NCBI GenBank assembly: GCA_934095865.1
Contig: CAKOKU010000005.1
Location: 37,278 to 101,277, forward strand
Direction: 5' to 3'
DNA from: an uncultured Bacilli bacterium
Lineage (GTDB): Bacteria; Bacillota_I; Bacilli_A; RF39; UBA660
Length of the DNA stretch: 64,000 bases
Positions 25,865 through 35,007 of this stretch are shown piece by piece (the first letter of the stretch is position 1; the number at the start of each line of letters is the position of its first letter). The notes under the pieces are model-generated. The model was not told where the DNA came from. It did no database searches and worked only from the letters and a program-made list of their open reading frames with translations. The position numbers were made by a program, and so were the translations under genes.

Positions 25865-28273
25865 ATGAAAAGAAAGCAAGGTTTTACAATACCTGAGTTG
25901 TTGGCAGTTATTGTGATTATTGGTATATTGGCGGTAATGGCTACCGGTAGTTATATAACTATATCTAATCAAGTGAAGGCTAAAACGTTGAAGACGAAAT
26001 TAGATTATATAAATGAGAAAGCTATTGATTATGCGAATGATTATAGTATTGAAGATACAACAATGACGGTAGCTAAACTAGTCAGCGAAGGTTATCTAGA
26101 CATGGAAAATGTTACTGATGGTAACACTAAAATTAATAATCCCGAAGGTGGTTATTTAGATTGTTATAAAATAAAAATTACCAGAGAAAGTGATAATTAT
26201 AATAGTGAAATTACCCCAAGTGATGATTGCAGTTTAGCTAATAGTGATGTTTTGGCATCTAAATTAGACGTTGGCGTTTATGCTATAAATAATTTAGGGA
26301 CTAACTTAGTTAGTAATAACAAGACTAATTGGACTAATAGTGATGTAGTTTTATATGTTAATCCTAACTATTTAAGAAATAATGGCCTTTTAGATAAAGT
26401 GGTAAGTATTACGTGGGTATTTAATGGTGGTAGTACAGTTAAAAATAGTAAGAGAATGAGTTGGTCAGCCATAAATGATATAACTTATGATAATATTTTT
26501 AAGTTAGAAAGTTTATTGTTATTAAATGCTAAAGTGTTAGTAAAAATAGAAACTGATTCGGCAGTTTTAACTAAATATGTTGATGTTAAGATAGATAAAG
26601 AAAATCCCACTTTAGAAATGTCGGTATCTAATGATTATGTTAATGGTAATACAAATAAAAAGAAGATAATTTTTGCTGGTAATGACGGCTCTGGTTCCGG
26701 TTTTAGTGGCAAGTCATATTACTTAACAACTAATCCTAATAAAAGACCAAGTGCATCAGAATTTGATATAGAGTCTACTAAAGAAGTGGGCGAAAACACA
26801 ACATATTATGGTTATGCCAAAGATGCCGTAGGAAATATATCAACAAATCCGGCGGTAATTGAAGTTAGTAATATAGATTATACAGGTCCAGTATGTTATG
26901 AACCGGTAAGTAATCCAGGATGGAGTCAAAGTTATACATATTATTATGGTTGTCGCAGTGATGTTGGTAGTGGTTGTTCAACACCAATTCAATCAAAAAC
27001 TATAACCAAAGATACTGTGTCAGTAACAGAAAAATGGTCAATTACGGATAATGTAAATAATAGTAATAATTGTGAAACGACGTTTAATGCCAATGTTGAT
27101 GTAACACCACCAACGTGTAGTATAACTGTTGATCCAAGTAGTGTTATGGGTAAAAATAATTGGTATACATCGGATGTAAAATTAAACATAAGTGTAGCAG
27201 ACAATCTAAGTGGTGTAAAAAGATATGGCATAACAACCAGTGCTAGCGAAGAATATAATGGTAATTCAAGTGCAACATTAACTTATGATACTGATGGTAT
27301 TACATATTATGGTTATGTTGAAGATAATGCCGGTAATAAAGGCAAATGTAGTATAAGAGTTAAACGATTAGCAACCCCACCAACATGTACTATTTCTAAG
27401 AATGGAACATATGGTAAAAATGGTTGGTTTATATCTAATGTAAATATAGCTATTAAAGCAAGTGGCCGCCACATATCCAGTGAAAAAATAACCTCATCAA
27501 GCGGAGCAACATATGGAGATTCTTATATTTTATCAAGAGATACAGCAGGTGAAAGTGTAAGTGGGATAATTGAAAATGAAGCTGGTTTAACCGGGTCTTG
27601 TAGTACGACGGTAAAAAGAGATGCTTCTAAACCAATTGCGTCTTTAGGAATGCAAGTAACACGTTGTAATTACGATGTTCATTATGAAACGGATCAAAAA
27701 AAGAGTGATTGTGATGGCGGCGGTTATAAAACGGGGACAAAATCAATAGCATGTTCAACTTATGAAAATAATGGTTATTCTGACCGTAACCGTTTGAACG
27801 CTTATATGCGTAATAATGTTTCTCATTTTGATAGTGTTTTAAGTGTTAGTCAAGATATTCAGTATTCGACAAGAGTAACGGAATTGAAATGTAGCGATGC
27901 TGTTAGTGGGGTGGCATCTTATAGTATAGGTGGTAAATCCGGTTCAACTTTAGATATTTATGATGCTTCGCCAGAATATTATACATTATCAGGAACTTGT
28001 ACAGATAAAGCCGGAAATCAAACAACAGTATCAACAACATTTTATAGATATGACGAAGAAGAAGAATGTGAATCATCAAGAGACTATTTCAGTAAAACTG
28101 ATTGTGGCGGTGGTAACTCTTGTGCTGATAAAACAGGTGACTGCTCAACTGGAACCGAAGAAAAATGTCATTACACTTCATGTAATGAAGGAAGTAGTAA
28201 ATGTGATAACCCAGATAGTCAGACCGAAACAGATACTTACACGTGTGGTGAGAATAAATGGAGAGTAGCATAA
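25865..28273 (+). CDS. Large prepilin-like surface adhesin with Ig-like repeats
   Basis: This 802-residue protein opens with a class III signal, KRKQG/FTIPELLAVIVIIGIL. Cleavage after G6 would leave F+1 and glutamate at +5, as in type IV pilins and pseudopilins. The ectodomain is far longer than a pilin. It contains at least three Ig-like units, two of which begin TPPTCSI or TPPTCTI and end in GNKGKCSIRVKR or GSCSTTVKRD. The last 70 residues are Cys-rich (about ten). The start at 25865 is set by AAGGAG seven bases upstream. No prepilin peptidase or assembly ATPase is nearby. It is probably a surface adhesin or minor tip pilin. Confidence 0.8.
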   Translation: MKRKQGFTIPELLAVIVIIGILAVMATGSYITISNQVKAKTLKTKLDYINEKAIDYANDYSIEDTTMTVAKLVSEGYLDMENVTDGNTKINNPEGGYLDCYKIKITRESDNYNSEITPSDDCSLANSDVLASKLDVGVYAINNLGTNLVSNNKTNWTNSDVVLYVNPNYLRNNGLLDKVVSITWVFNGGSTVKNSKRMSWSAINDITYDNIFKLESLLLLNAKVLVKIETDSAVLTKYVDVKIDKENPTLEMSVSNDYVNGNTNKKKIIFAGNDGSGSGFSGKSYYLTTNPNKRPSASEFDIESTKEVGENTTYYGYAKDAVGNISTNPAVIEVSNIDYTGPVCYEPVSNPGWSQSYTYYYGCRSDVGSGCSTPIQSKTITKDTVSVTEKWSITDNVNNSNNCETTFNANVDVTPPTCSITVDPSSVMGKNNWYTSDVKLNISVADNLSGVKRYGITTSASEEYNGNSSATLTYDTDGITYYGYVEDNAGNKGKCSIRVKRLATPPTCTISKNGTYGKNGWFISNVNIAIKASGRHISSEKITSSSGATYGDSYILSRDTAGESVSGIIENEAGLTGSCSTTVKRDASKPIASLGMQVTRCNYDVHYETDQKKSDCDGGGYKTGTKSIACSTYENNGYSDRNRLNAYMRNNVSHFDSVLSVSQDIQYSTRVTELKCSDAVSGVASYSIGGKSGSTLDIYDASPEYYTLSGTCTDKAGNQTTVSTTFYRYDEEEECESSRDYFSKTDCGGGNSCADKTGDCSTGTEEKCHYTSCNEGSSKCDNPDSQTETDTYTCGENKWRVA

Positions 28274-28274
28274 A

Positions 28275-29411
28275 ATGAAAAAATCAAAGAAAAATAAAGC
28301 AATAGAGATTGGCGGTTTAATAATAGTGGCCGCTCTAGCTGTTATAATATCATTTCTTGTTTTACGAAAACCAAAAGTTACTTATAAATATTATGTAAAT
28401 AATATGGAGAGTAATTTTCCTATTGGGACGTATGTTAATTATACTTGTGATAATGGTGTTACTTTAGAATATGATAGTGAATCTAGAGAATATAAAACTA
28501 GTGAAATAAAAAAGAATACAACTTGTAATATTTATTTAGAAAGCTCAGCTTCTTCATATATTTATGCTTTAGCTAATAACGAAACTACTTCCAATGAATT
28601 TTTGATTGATAGTCGTGAGAATACTAGATATATTGGGGAGAATGCTAAAAATTATATTTATTTTAATTGTAGTGATTATACAAATAAAGATACTTGTGAA
28701 ATATGGCAGATTATTGGAACTTTTAAAGATTTAGATGAAGATGGTAACGACTTTTATTCTTTGAAAATTATTAATTCAAAACCTTTAGAGTTACAAGATA
28801 TAAATAATGGTGAAGTAATTACCAAATTAGCATGGCATCATGATCATGAAGATGGTAGTAATAACTTTAGTAATTCAGATATTTATAAATTATTAAATGA
28901 AGCTTATTATAATGGTTCTGGTAACTTCAATTATCAAGGAGTAGAAAAAAATTATACTTTTGATTTTAGTAATGTTGGGTTAAAAAACAATAAAACAAGA
29001 TTAGCGATTATGGATGGTAATTGGCATTATTCTCAACTTACAGATATAAATTTAAATGTCGATGCTTGGTTTAATAATGAATATGCTGATGCTTATTATA
29101 ATAGTAAAGTTGGTTTGATAAATGCTAGTGATTATACTTATAGTTTTGGTAGTACTTGTCGTAATTTAAAAATAAATAAATTTTATAATTGTACTTCTAA
29201 ATCATGGATGAAAAATACAGAAGGCATTTGGACTATTAATCCCCAAGAAGAGATGGGTAATACCGTTTATAGAATAAGTAATGATGGTGCAGTTAACGCT
29301 GTTTGGCCAACTAATGAATATGAAATATATCCTACTTTATATTTAAATTCTAATGTTAAAATTATTGCCGGTGATGGTTCTAGTAGTAATCCATATCAAT
29401 TAGATATTTAG
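28275..29411 (+). CDS. Membrane-anchored surface protein
   Basis: This 378-residue protein has a basic N-terminus, one membrane helix (about 12-30) and a large extracellular part. Its C-terminal domain runs from YIYFNCSDY and EIWQIIGTF to YPTLYLNSNVKI and GSSSNPYQ. The order of landmarks (WxI, a DIYKLLNEAYY helix, then a GxGSSxNPY ending) parallels the 49187 protein, so both likely share one domain family. It starts one base after the adhesin stop and is co-expressed with it. Unlike 49187, its C-terminal codons are uniformly AT-rich. Confidence 0.7.
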   Translation: MKKSKKNKAIEIGGLIIVAALAVIISFLVLRKPKVTYKYYVNNMESNFPIGTYVNYTCDNGVTLEYDSESREYKTSEIKKNTTCNIYLESSASSYIYALANNETTSNEFLIDSRENTRYIGENAKNYIYFNCSDYTNKDTCEIWQIIGTFKDLDEDGNDFYSLKIINSKPLELQDINNGEVITKLAWHHDHEDGSNNFSNSDIYKLLNEAYYNGSGNFNYQGVEKNYTFDFSNVGLKNNKTRLAIMDGNWHYSQLTDINLNVDAWFNNEYADAYYNSKVGLINASDYTYSFGSTCRNLKINKFYNCTSKSWMKNTEGIWTINPQEEMGNTVYRISNDGAVNAVWPTNEYEIYPTLYLNSNVKIIAGDGSSSNPYQLDI

Positions 29412-29420
29412 GAGTAATTG

Positions 29421-29648
29421 ATGAAAAAGAAAGATATTTCTAATTATTATGTCCTAGGAGCCATAGTAGTAACTGCTATGGCTTTAATTTTTAAACTCTA
29501 TTTGTTACTTTTTTTAACAATGATTTTAGTTATTGCTGGTAAAATAAGATATCCTAAAAATAAAATATTAACCATTCTTTTTTATTTAGTGGCTGTTTTT
29601 AGTACTATGTTTGTTATTTATATAGTTTGGTTACAGTATGAATTTTAG
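29421..29648 (+). CDS. Small two-helix membrane protein
   Basis: This 75-residue protein has hydrophobic helices at about 10-40 and 50-72 with basic residues between them. GGAG lies six bases upstream of the ATG at 29421. No family is recognised. It lies between the surface-protein genes and the Lgt-like gene and may assist their localisation, but that is only context. Confidence 0.6.
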   Translation: MKKKDISNYYVLGAIVVTAMALIFKLYLLLFLTMILVIAGKIRYPKNKILTILFYLVAVFSTMFVIYIVWLQYEF

Positions 29649-29675
29649 ATTAAGAACTAGAGGTGAGTGATTTTA

Positions 29676-30416
29676 ATGTTTGATTTTAATTTTTCTATTT
29701 ATGGGTTGATGTTATTTTTTTGTTTGTTTTTTAATGCTTTGGTAATTTTAACAACTTATGATAGATATTCATTTAATCGTGATGAGATAATTGGTGCTTT
29801 GTTATATGAGAATATAGGTTTTGCTTTAGGTGGTAAAATAATGTATTTCTTATTTAATCCTGAACCCTTTAGTATGAAGATATTCACTAATGGTGGCTTT
29901 TACTCTTATGGCTGTTTTATTGGTATGATGTTGTGTTTGCTTTTGTTTTGCATAGAATTTAAGAAATCAATCAAAGATATGCTTCTAATGTTTGTAACGC
30001 CTGTACCTTTAATGTATGCCATAAATAAGATTGGTTGTTTTTTAAACGGTTGTTGTTACGGAATTAATTACAGTGGACCGTTTAGTATAGTTTACAAATA
30101 TTCTTCTAATGCCCCTTTGGGAGTTAATCTTTTTCCAATTCAACTTTTAGATTCACTTTCTTTCTTTAGTGTTTTTCTTTATATGTATATTAATACTTTA
30201 AGAAATAAGTTTGATTTTAAAACCTTAGGTATCAGTTTTGCTGCTTGTGGTGTGTATAAATTCTTTTTAGAGTTTTTAAGAGCTAGTCATGTTGGTTCAT
30301 TTATTACTAGTTATCAGTTAATTAGTATTGGTTTAGTTATAGTTGGTATTATAATGATTTGGTATCAAAAAGCTCTTGATTCTAAAAAGATTAGAAAAAG
30401 AAAATTGGTTAAATAA
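29676..30416 (+). CDS. Prolipoprotein diacylglyceryl transferase-like protein
   Basis: This 246-residue polytopic protein is of the Lgt family. It has a GGFYSYGCFIG segment where Lgt has its HGGxxxxGG loop, and INKIGCFLNGCCYG where Lgt has the GRxGNFxNxE signature. Canonical Lgt transfers diacylglycerol to lipobox cysteines. This GCCYG variant is a divergent branch and may have another acceptor. AGGTGA lies before the ATG at 29676; a GTG nine bases upstream lies within that site. No lipobox protein is encoded directly beside it. Confidence 0.78.
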   Translation: MFDFNFSIYGLMLFFCLFFNALVILTTYDRYSFNRDEIIGALLYENIGFALGGKIMYFLFNPEPFSMKIFTNGGFYSYGCFIGMMLCLLLFCIEFKKSIKDMLLMFVTPVPLMYAINKIGCFLNGCCYGINYSGPFSIVYKYSSNAPLGVNLFPIQLLDSLSFFSVFLYMYINTLRNKFDFKTLGISFAACGVYKFFLEFLRASHVGSFITSYQLISIGLVIVGIIMIWYQKALDSKKIRKRKLVK

Positions 30417-30455
30417 AAAGAACTTTATTATTACTTTTAGCGTATTAGTTTGCTT

Positions 30456-30498
30456 AAGAGAAATTAAATCGATTTTTATGGTTTAAGTTCTCTTTTTT
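30456..30498 (+). terminator. Terminator after the Lgt-like gene
   Basis: AAGAGAA (30456-30462) pairs with TTCTCTT (30488-30494), followed by TTTT. A second sequence, AGAACTT at 30419-30425, could pair with AAGTTCT at 30485-30491 instead, giving alternative folds. Confidence 0.6.
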
Positions 30499-30568
30499 AA
30501 TATTAATAAATAAAGAAATCAGATAGAAAAAAGAGATAATCTGTGATATAGTTAATTTGAGGTTATTT

Positions 30569-30994
30569 ATGATAAAAAAGATGTATGATAAATATCAAGA
30601 AATAATAATGTATTTAGTCTTTGGCGTTTTAACAACGGTAATTAGTTTGGCTGTTTATTATCTTTTGACTTTTACACTAATTGATGCTAATAACGCTTTT
30701 TGGTTGCAGGTTGCTAATATAGTATCTTGGATAGCTGGTGTTTTGTTTGCTTACGTTACTAATCGTAAATTTGTGTTTAAATCTAGTAATACTAATAAAG
30801 GTAGAGAATTCTTTTCCTTTGTTGGGGCTAGGGTTACAACCTTAATATTAGATATGGTAATTATGGGAGTTGGCGTTAGCATCTTAAAGGGCAATGATAA
30901 AATTTTAAAGATAATTAGTCAAGTATTGGTTATTGTTGGTAATTACGTATTAAGTAAATTATTTGTATTTAAAAAGAAAGAAGGAATTAAATAA
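30569..30994 (+). CDS. GtrA family membrane protein
   Basis: This 141-residue four-helix GtrA protein has YLVFGVLTTVISLAVYYLL, FAYVTNRKFVF and VGNYVLSKLFVFKK. The ATG at 30569 has GAGG eight bases upstream; a TTG four codons earlier lies in the ribosome site. It begins a second surface-glycosylation set and is followed by galE, a small regulator-like gene, a GtrB-like GT2 and a GT-C-like protein. It may flip an undecaprenyl-phosphate hexose. Confidence 0.87.
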   Translation: MIKKMYDKYQEIIMYLVFGVLTTVISLAVYYLLTFTLIDANNAFWLQVANIVSWIAGVLFAYVTNRKFVFKSSNTNKGREFFSFVGARVTTLILDMVIMGVGVSILKGNDKILKIISQVLVIVGNYVLSKLFVFKKKEGIK

Positions 30995-32001
30995 TGAAAG
31001 TTTTAGTTACAGGATGTTGTGGGTATATAGGTAGTCATACTTGCGTTGAGCTTATTAAGGCTGGTTATGAAGTAGTTGGGTTGGATAATTTCTCTAATAG
31101 TAAGAAAGATGTATTAGATAGAATTTTCATGATAACTAATGAAGAAATTAAGTTTTATGAAGGTGATATGCAAAATATTGAAATCTTAAGAAGAATTTTC
31201 AGTGAGAATAAAATAACTAGTGTTATAGATTTTGCTGCTTATAAAGCTGTTGGAGAGTCTGTTAGTAAACCAATAGAATACTATATGAATAATGTTTCTT
31301 CAGTTTTAAATTTACTTAAAGCTATGAAGGAATACGGTGTAAAAAATTTAGTTTTCTCTTCTTCAGCTACGGTTTATGGAGATCCTAAAGTAATACCTAT
31401 TACAGAAGATTGTCCAACTGGTGGGACTACTAATCCTTATGGAACAAGTAAACTTTTTGTTGAACAAATTTTAAAAGATTGTTATGCATCAGATAATACT
31501 AATGATTTTTGTATTTTGAGATATTTTAATCCAATTGGTGCTCATGATTCTGGATTGTTAGGCGAAAATCCAAATGGGATTCCAGCTAATCTAATGCCTT
31601 ATATTTGCCGTGTTGCTAGTAAAAAATTAGATCATCTTAATGTTTTTGGCAATGATTATGATACACCAGATGGTACGGGCGTCAGAGATTATATTCATGT
31701 TATGGATTTAGCGCGAGGCCATGTTTTAGCCCTTAAAAAATTAGAAAAAGAAAAACAAGGATTATATATTTATAATTTAGGCATGGGTAAAGGCGTTAGC
31801 GTTTTAGAAATGATAGAAACATTTAAAAAAGTTAATAAAGTTGATGTTCCTTATAAAATAGTTGAACGTCGCCCCGGTGATATAGCTAAGTGTTATAGTG
31901 ATTCAACAAAAGCATTCAAAGAATTAGGCTTTACTTGTGAAAAGACACTGGAAGATATGGTTCAAAGTGCTTGGAATTATGAACATAAAAATATAAACTA
32001 A
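30994..32001 (+). CDS. galE: UDP-glucose 4-epimerase
   Basis: This 335-residue short-chain dehydrogenase-type enzyme has the NAD-binding GCCGYIGSHTCVE, the serine of SSSATVYG and the catalytic pair in NPYGTSK. GVRDYIHVMDLARGH is typical of GalE. It interconverts UDP-glucose and UDP-galactose in the cytoplasm, here presumably to supply galactose for surface glycans. AAGGA lies before the ATG, which overlaps the GtrA stop by one base. The length matches the family. Confidence 0.93.
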   Translation: MKVLVTGCCGYIGSHTCVELIKAGYEVVGLDNFSNSKKDVLDRIFMITNEEIKFYEGDMQNIEILRRIFSENKITSVIDFAAYKAVGESVSKPIEYYMNNVSSVLNLLKAMKEYGVKNLVFSSSATVYGDPKVIPITEDCPTGGTTNPYGTSKLFVEQILKDCYASDNTNDFCILRYFNPIGAHDSGLLGENPNGIPANLMPYICRVASKKLDHLNVFGNDYDTPDGTGVRDYIHVMDLARGHVLALKKLEKEKQGLYIYNLGMGKGVSVLEMIETFKKVNKVDVPYKIVERRPGDIAKCYSDSTKAFKELGFTCEKTLEDMVQSAWNYEHKNIN

Positions 32002-32024
32002 GAATAAAAAGAAAGAGTATAATT

Positions 32025-32468
32025 ATGAATAATAAAAAGATAGGTTTGGCTATTTGTGATAGAATCCATTTTTTAGGTCTAGATGTTTCAACATTTGCAA
32101 AAAGCCTTTTTATGAATGAAGCTGAATTAAATATATATTTAAAAGGAAAGAAAGATTTTTCTTTAGAACTAATTGAATTAATAGCCCTTAATTTAAATAC
32201 AACTCCAAATGAGTTAATGTTTTCTAAAAATAATAAATTATTATTTAGAAGTTATTTAGAAAATATGGCTAGAAGAAGAAAATTTCATAAAATCGGTAAT
32301 ATTGTTGGAGTAGTAGGAGGAATTCTAATTTGTATATGCTTGTGCATTATGGATGTTACTCTTGCTATTAATAATGTTAGTTCAACAGCAGGCTTAGTAA
32401 TATTTTCAATTATTCTGATAATGTTTTTAATTATTGATATTGTAAATATTATTCAAAGTAAATTCTAG
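32025..32468 (+). CDS. XRE-type helix-turn-helix domain fused to two membrane helices
   Basis: This 147-residue protein has an N-terminal region (about 5-65) resembling an XRE-type helix-turn-helix, ending LIALNLNTTPNELM as these domains do. Two hydrophobic helices follow near 88-112 and 120-142. A membrane-tethered DNA-binding or protein-binding regulator is likely. It lies inside the glycosylation set between galE and the GtrB-like gene, so it may regulate this set. The HTH is somewhat degenerate and DNA binding is not assured. Confidence 0.68.
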   Translation: MNNKKIGLAICDRIHFLGLDVSTFAKSLFMNEAELNIYLKGKKDFSLELIELIALNLNTTPNELMFSKNNKLLFRSYLENMARRRKFHKIGNIVGVVGGILICICLCIMDVTLAINNVSSTAGLVIFSIILIMFLIIDIVNIIQSKF

Positions 32469-32491
32469 ATAATAGAAGAAAGAGAGTAGTT

Positions 32492-33442
32492 ATGAAAAAA
32501 AAGTTAATATCAATTGTTGTTCCTTGCTATAACGAAGAAGAAGCAATTCCTTTGTATTATGATGCTATGCAAAAACAAATGGAAAAAATGAATTATGTCG
32601 ATTTTGAGATTATATTTGTTAATGATGGTTCTAAAGATAAAAGTTTAGAAGAAATGCGTAGTTTGGCCAAGAAAGATAAAAGAATTCGTTATGTTTCTTT
32701 TTCGCGTAATTTTGGTAAAGAAGCTGGAATGTATGCTGGTTTAGAGGCGGCAACCGGTGATTTTATAACGACGATGGATGTTGATTTACAAGATCCACCA
32801 GAGCTTTTAGAAGAAATGTATAAAGGGATAACTGAAGAAGGCTATGACTGTGTTGCTACTAAATCTACTTCAAGAAATGGTTATTCACCGCTAAGGAAAT
32901 TATTTACTAAATGGTTTTATGGTATTATTGGTCGTATCTCTAAAACAGAAATGGTAGCGGGAGCTCGTGATTATAGATTAATGACTCGACAAATGGTAGA
33001 TGCTATCCTCTCTTTAAAAGAATATAACCGTTATTCTAAGGGCTTGTTTTCCTTTGTTGGCTTTGATACAAAATGGATTGAATTTGAAAATCAAGAACGT
33101 AGTGCGGGAACAACTAAATGGAACTTTTGGAAATTATTTTCTTATGCCGTTGATGGTATTGTCGGCTTTTCAACTGAACCCCTTATATTTGCGGCTTTTA
33201 TTGGCTTGATATTTTGCCTAATTGCTTTTATTATGATAGTTGTTATTATTTTAAGAACTTTAATTTGGTCAGACCCAGTGGCTGGTTGGCCTAGCCTTGC
33301 CTGTATAATATTCTTTGTTGGTGGCATCAACTTATTTTGTACCGGTATCATTGGAGAGTATTTAGCTAAAACTTATTTAGAAACCAAAAATCGTCCAATT
33401 TATATAGTTAAAGAAACCGAAAAAAATCTAAGAGGTGAGTAA
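32492..33442 (+). CDS. GtrB-like bactoprenol glucosyltransferase
   Basis: This 316-residue GT2 protein has VVPCYNEEEAIP, VNDGSKDKS, the metal motif TMDVDLQDPP, and two C-terminal membrane helices (about 230-255 and 265-290) followed by GEYLAKTYLETKNRPIY. This is the GtrB/YfdH pattern. These enzymes make undecaprenyl-phosphate glucose on the inner face, which GtrA is thought to flip for a GT-C transferase. Both partners are present in the same cluster. AGAAAGAGAG precedes the start. Confidence 0.88.
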   Translation: MKKKLISIVVPCYNEEEAIPLYYDAMQKQMEKMNYVDFEIIFVNDGSKDKSLEEMRSLAKKDKRIRYVSFSRNFGKEAGMYAGLEAATGDFITTMDVDLQDPPELLEEMYKGITEEGYDCVATKSTSRNGYSPLRKLFTKWFYGIIGRISKTEMVAGARDYRLMTRQMVDAILSLKEYNRYSKGLFSFVGFDTKWIEFENQERSAGTTKWNFWKLFSYAVDGIVGFSTEPLIFAAFIGLIFCLIAFIMIVVIILRTLIWSDPVAGWPSLACIIFFVGGINLFCTGIIGEYLAKTYLETKNRPIYIVKETEKNLRGE

Positions 33443-33443
33443 A

Positions 33444-34898
33444 ATGGCGATTATTGTTTGTATGTTATTGGGCCTTTTTATGACCTTTGAACCAATAACT
33501 GATAATGATTATTTCTGGCATATTGTGATTGGTAAATGGATTAATACAAATCATACAATTCCGACAAAAGAATTGTTTTCTTGGGCAAGTGGCAAACCTT
33601 GGGTAGCTCATGAATGGTTAAATGAACTTATTATGTATAAAGCTGGTAACATCGGTTGTCTTGTTATAATGCTTGTTATTTTTGCAGTTTTATATATTTT
33701 AATGGCGAAAATGTTAAAATTAGAATGGAAAAAGATATTTGACTTTAAGCTATGTTATTTTCTTTTAATGACCGTGTTCTTTAAAGTTACTGGGCCACGT
33801 CCTTATATTGTTAGTTTAGTTTTTCTAGCTTATTTAGTTTATGTATTATTTAGTTATTTAGATGATAAGAAATGGGCGCAAAAAATGATTTATACTTTAC
33901 CTATTTTACAAATATTATGGGTTAATTTTCATGGCGGCTCTAGTTCTTTAATTTATTTATTTATTATTGGGGTTTTATTGTGTGATATCTTTGTTAAAAT
34001 ATTTAAATTTAAACCTAATAGATGGAATACATTTAAATTAGAAAAACAGCAAATCAAAACTTTATGTTTAGTCTTGGTTTTAACAATCTTAGCATCTTGT
34101 CTTAATCCTTTTGGGCCAAAAATGTTATTATATCCATTCAGTAATATGCTTGATAGTTCTATGACTAGTTATATTTTAGAATGGAATAGTCCATCATTTC
34201 ATAATTTTTTAGGCTTATATATTTTTGTTATGATTGCTTTTCCTTTATTCAATCTTATTTTACAAAAGAAAGATATGAAATTACATGAGATTGGCTTTCA
34301 ATTAATGTTCTTATTCATGGCCTTGAAGAGCCAAAGATTTATTGGTATGTATGGTATCTATTCTTGTTGGAATATAGGCAAATATTTCTTTGTTACCGAT
34401 GATATTTATGAGACCTTAAAGAAACCATTTAAAAAGTTTGAAAGACCAATTTATTATGTTACTTGTGTAGTCTTGGTTTTAGGAACTACTTTGGTTGGCT
34501 ATAAACAAATAAGCTCATTTAATAGGACTGGGGTAATTGATAATGATGGTTTTTATAGTGATGAAGCTGTTCAAAAGTTAATTGAGTTAAAACCAGAACG
34601 TCTATATAATGACTATTCACAAGGTGGTTATTTATTATATAAATTAGATAGTTACAATCGTGTCGATGATGTTAAAGTATTTAGCTATGGTTTAGGTGAT
34701 GTATTTAGTAAAGATTTATTACCAGATACGGTTAATCTTCAAGACTTATATGAAGATCCTAAAGCAATTTTAGATGAGTATAATTTTGACTATTTGATTA
34801 CTACTGTAAATCATACTTTGCATTATTATTTAGAAGCAAGTAATGATTATGAGTTAGTCTTTAGTGATGATATGTGCTATATCTTTAAGAAAATTTAA
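33444..34898 (+). CDS. GT-C-like membrane glycosyltransferase (GtrC role)
   Basis: This 484-residue protein has about ten membrane helices and the first-loop acidic motif DNDYFWHIVIGKWI followed by WVAHEWLNELI, a hallmark of lipid-sugar-dependent GT-C enzymes. A soluble C-terminal domain of about 110 residues includes LYNDYSQGGYLLYKL. GAGGTGA lies upstream of the ATG at 33444; the GTG nine bases earlier overlaps the previous stop. It probably transfers the flipped sugar onto a wall polymer. The acceptor is unknown. Confidence 0.75.
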   Translation: MAIIVCMLLGLFMTFEPITDNDYFWHIVIGKWINTNHTIPTKELFSWASGKPWVAHEWLNELIMYKAGNIGCLVIMLVIFAVLYILMAKMLKLEWKKIFDFKLCYFLLMTVFFKVTGPRPYIVSLVFLAYLVYVLFSYLDDKKWAQKMIYTLPILQILWVNFHGGSSSLIYLFIIGVLLCDIFVKIFKFKPNRWNTFKLEKQQIKTLCLVLVLTILASCLNPFGPKMLLYPFSNMLDSSMTSYILEWNSPSFHNFLGLYIFVMIAFPLFNLILQKKDMKLHEIGFQLMFLFMALKSQRFIGMYGIYSCWNIGKYFFVTDDIYETLKKPFKKFERPIYYVTCVVLVLGTTLVGYKQISSFNRTGVIDNDGFYSDEAVQKLIELKPERLYNDYSQGGYLLYKLDSYNRVDDVKVFSYGLGDVFSKDLLPDTVNLQDLYEDPKAILDEYNFDYLITTVNHTLHYYLEASNDYELVFSDDMCYIFKKI

Positions 34899-34904
34899 AT
34901 TATT

Positions 34905-34931
34905 AAGTACCTTTTTGGAGGTGCTTTTTTG
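34905..34931 (+). terminator. Terminator of the Gtr-type cluster
   Basis: AAGTACCT (34905-34912) pairs with AGGTGCTT (34919-34926, one wobble), followed by TTTTT. Confidence 0.8.
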
Positions 34932-34936
34932 TTTTC

Positions 34937-34965
34937 TTGCATAATAAAACTAACTATGTTAGGAT
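34937..34965 (+). promoter_or_regulatory. Promoter of the rlmI-like/SNF2 operon
   Basis: TTGCAT at 34937-34942 and TAGGAT at 34960-34965 have a 17-bp spacer. Confidence 0.6.
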
Positions 34966-35007
34966 AAGTAAAGAGGTTTTGCTAAGGCAATTAAAAAGGA
35001 GTAAAAA

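Noticed and set aside
28275..29411. Second DGR variable region at the 3' end of the related surface protein
   Set aside because: Its C-terminal codons are AT-ending and no cluster of AAC-derived codons is seen.
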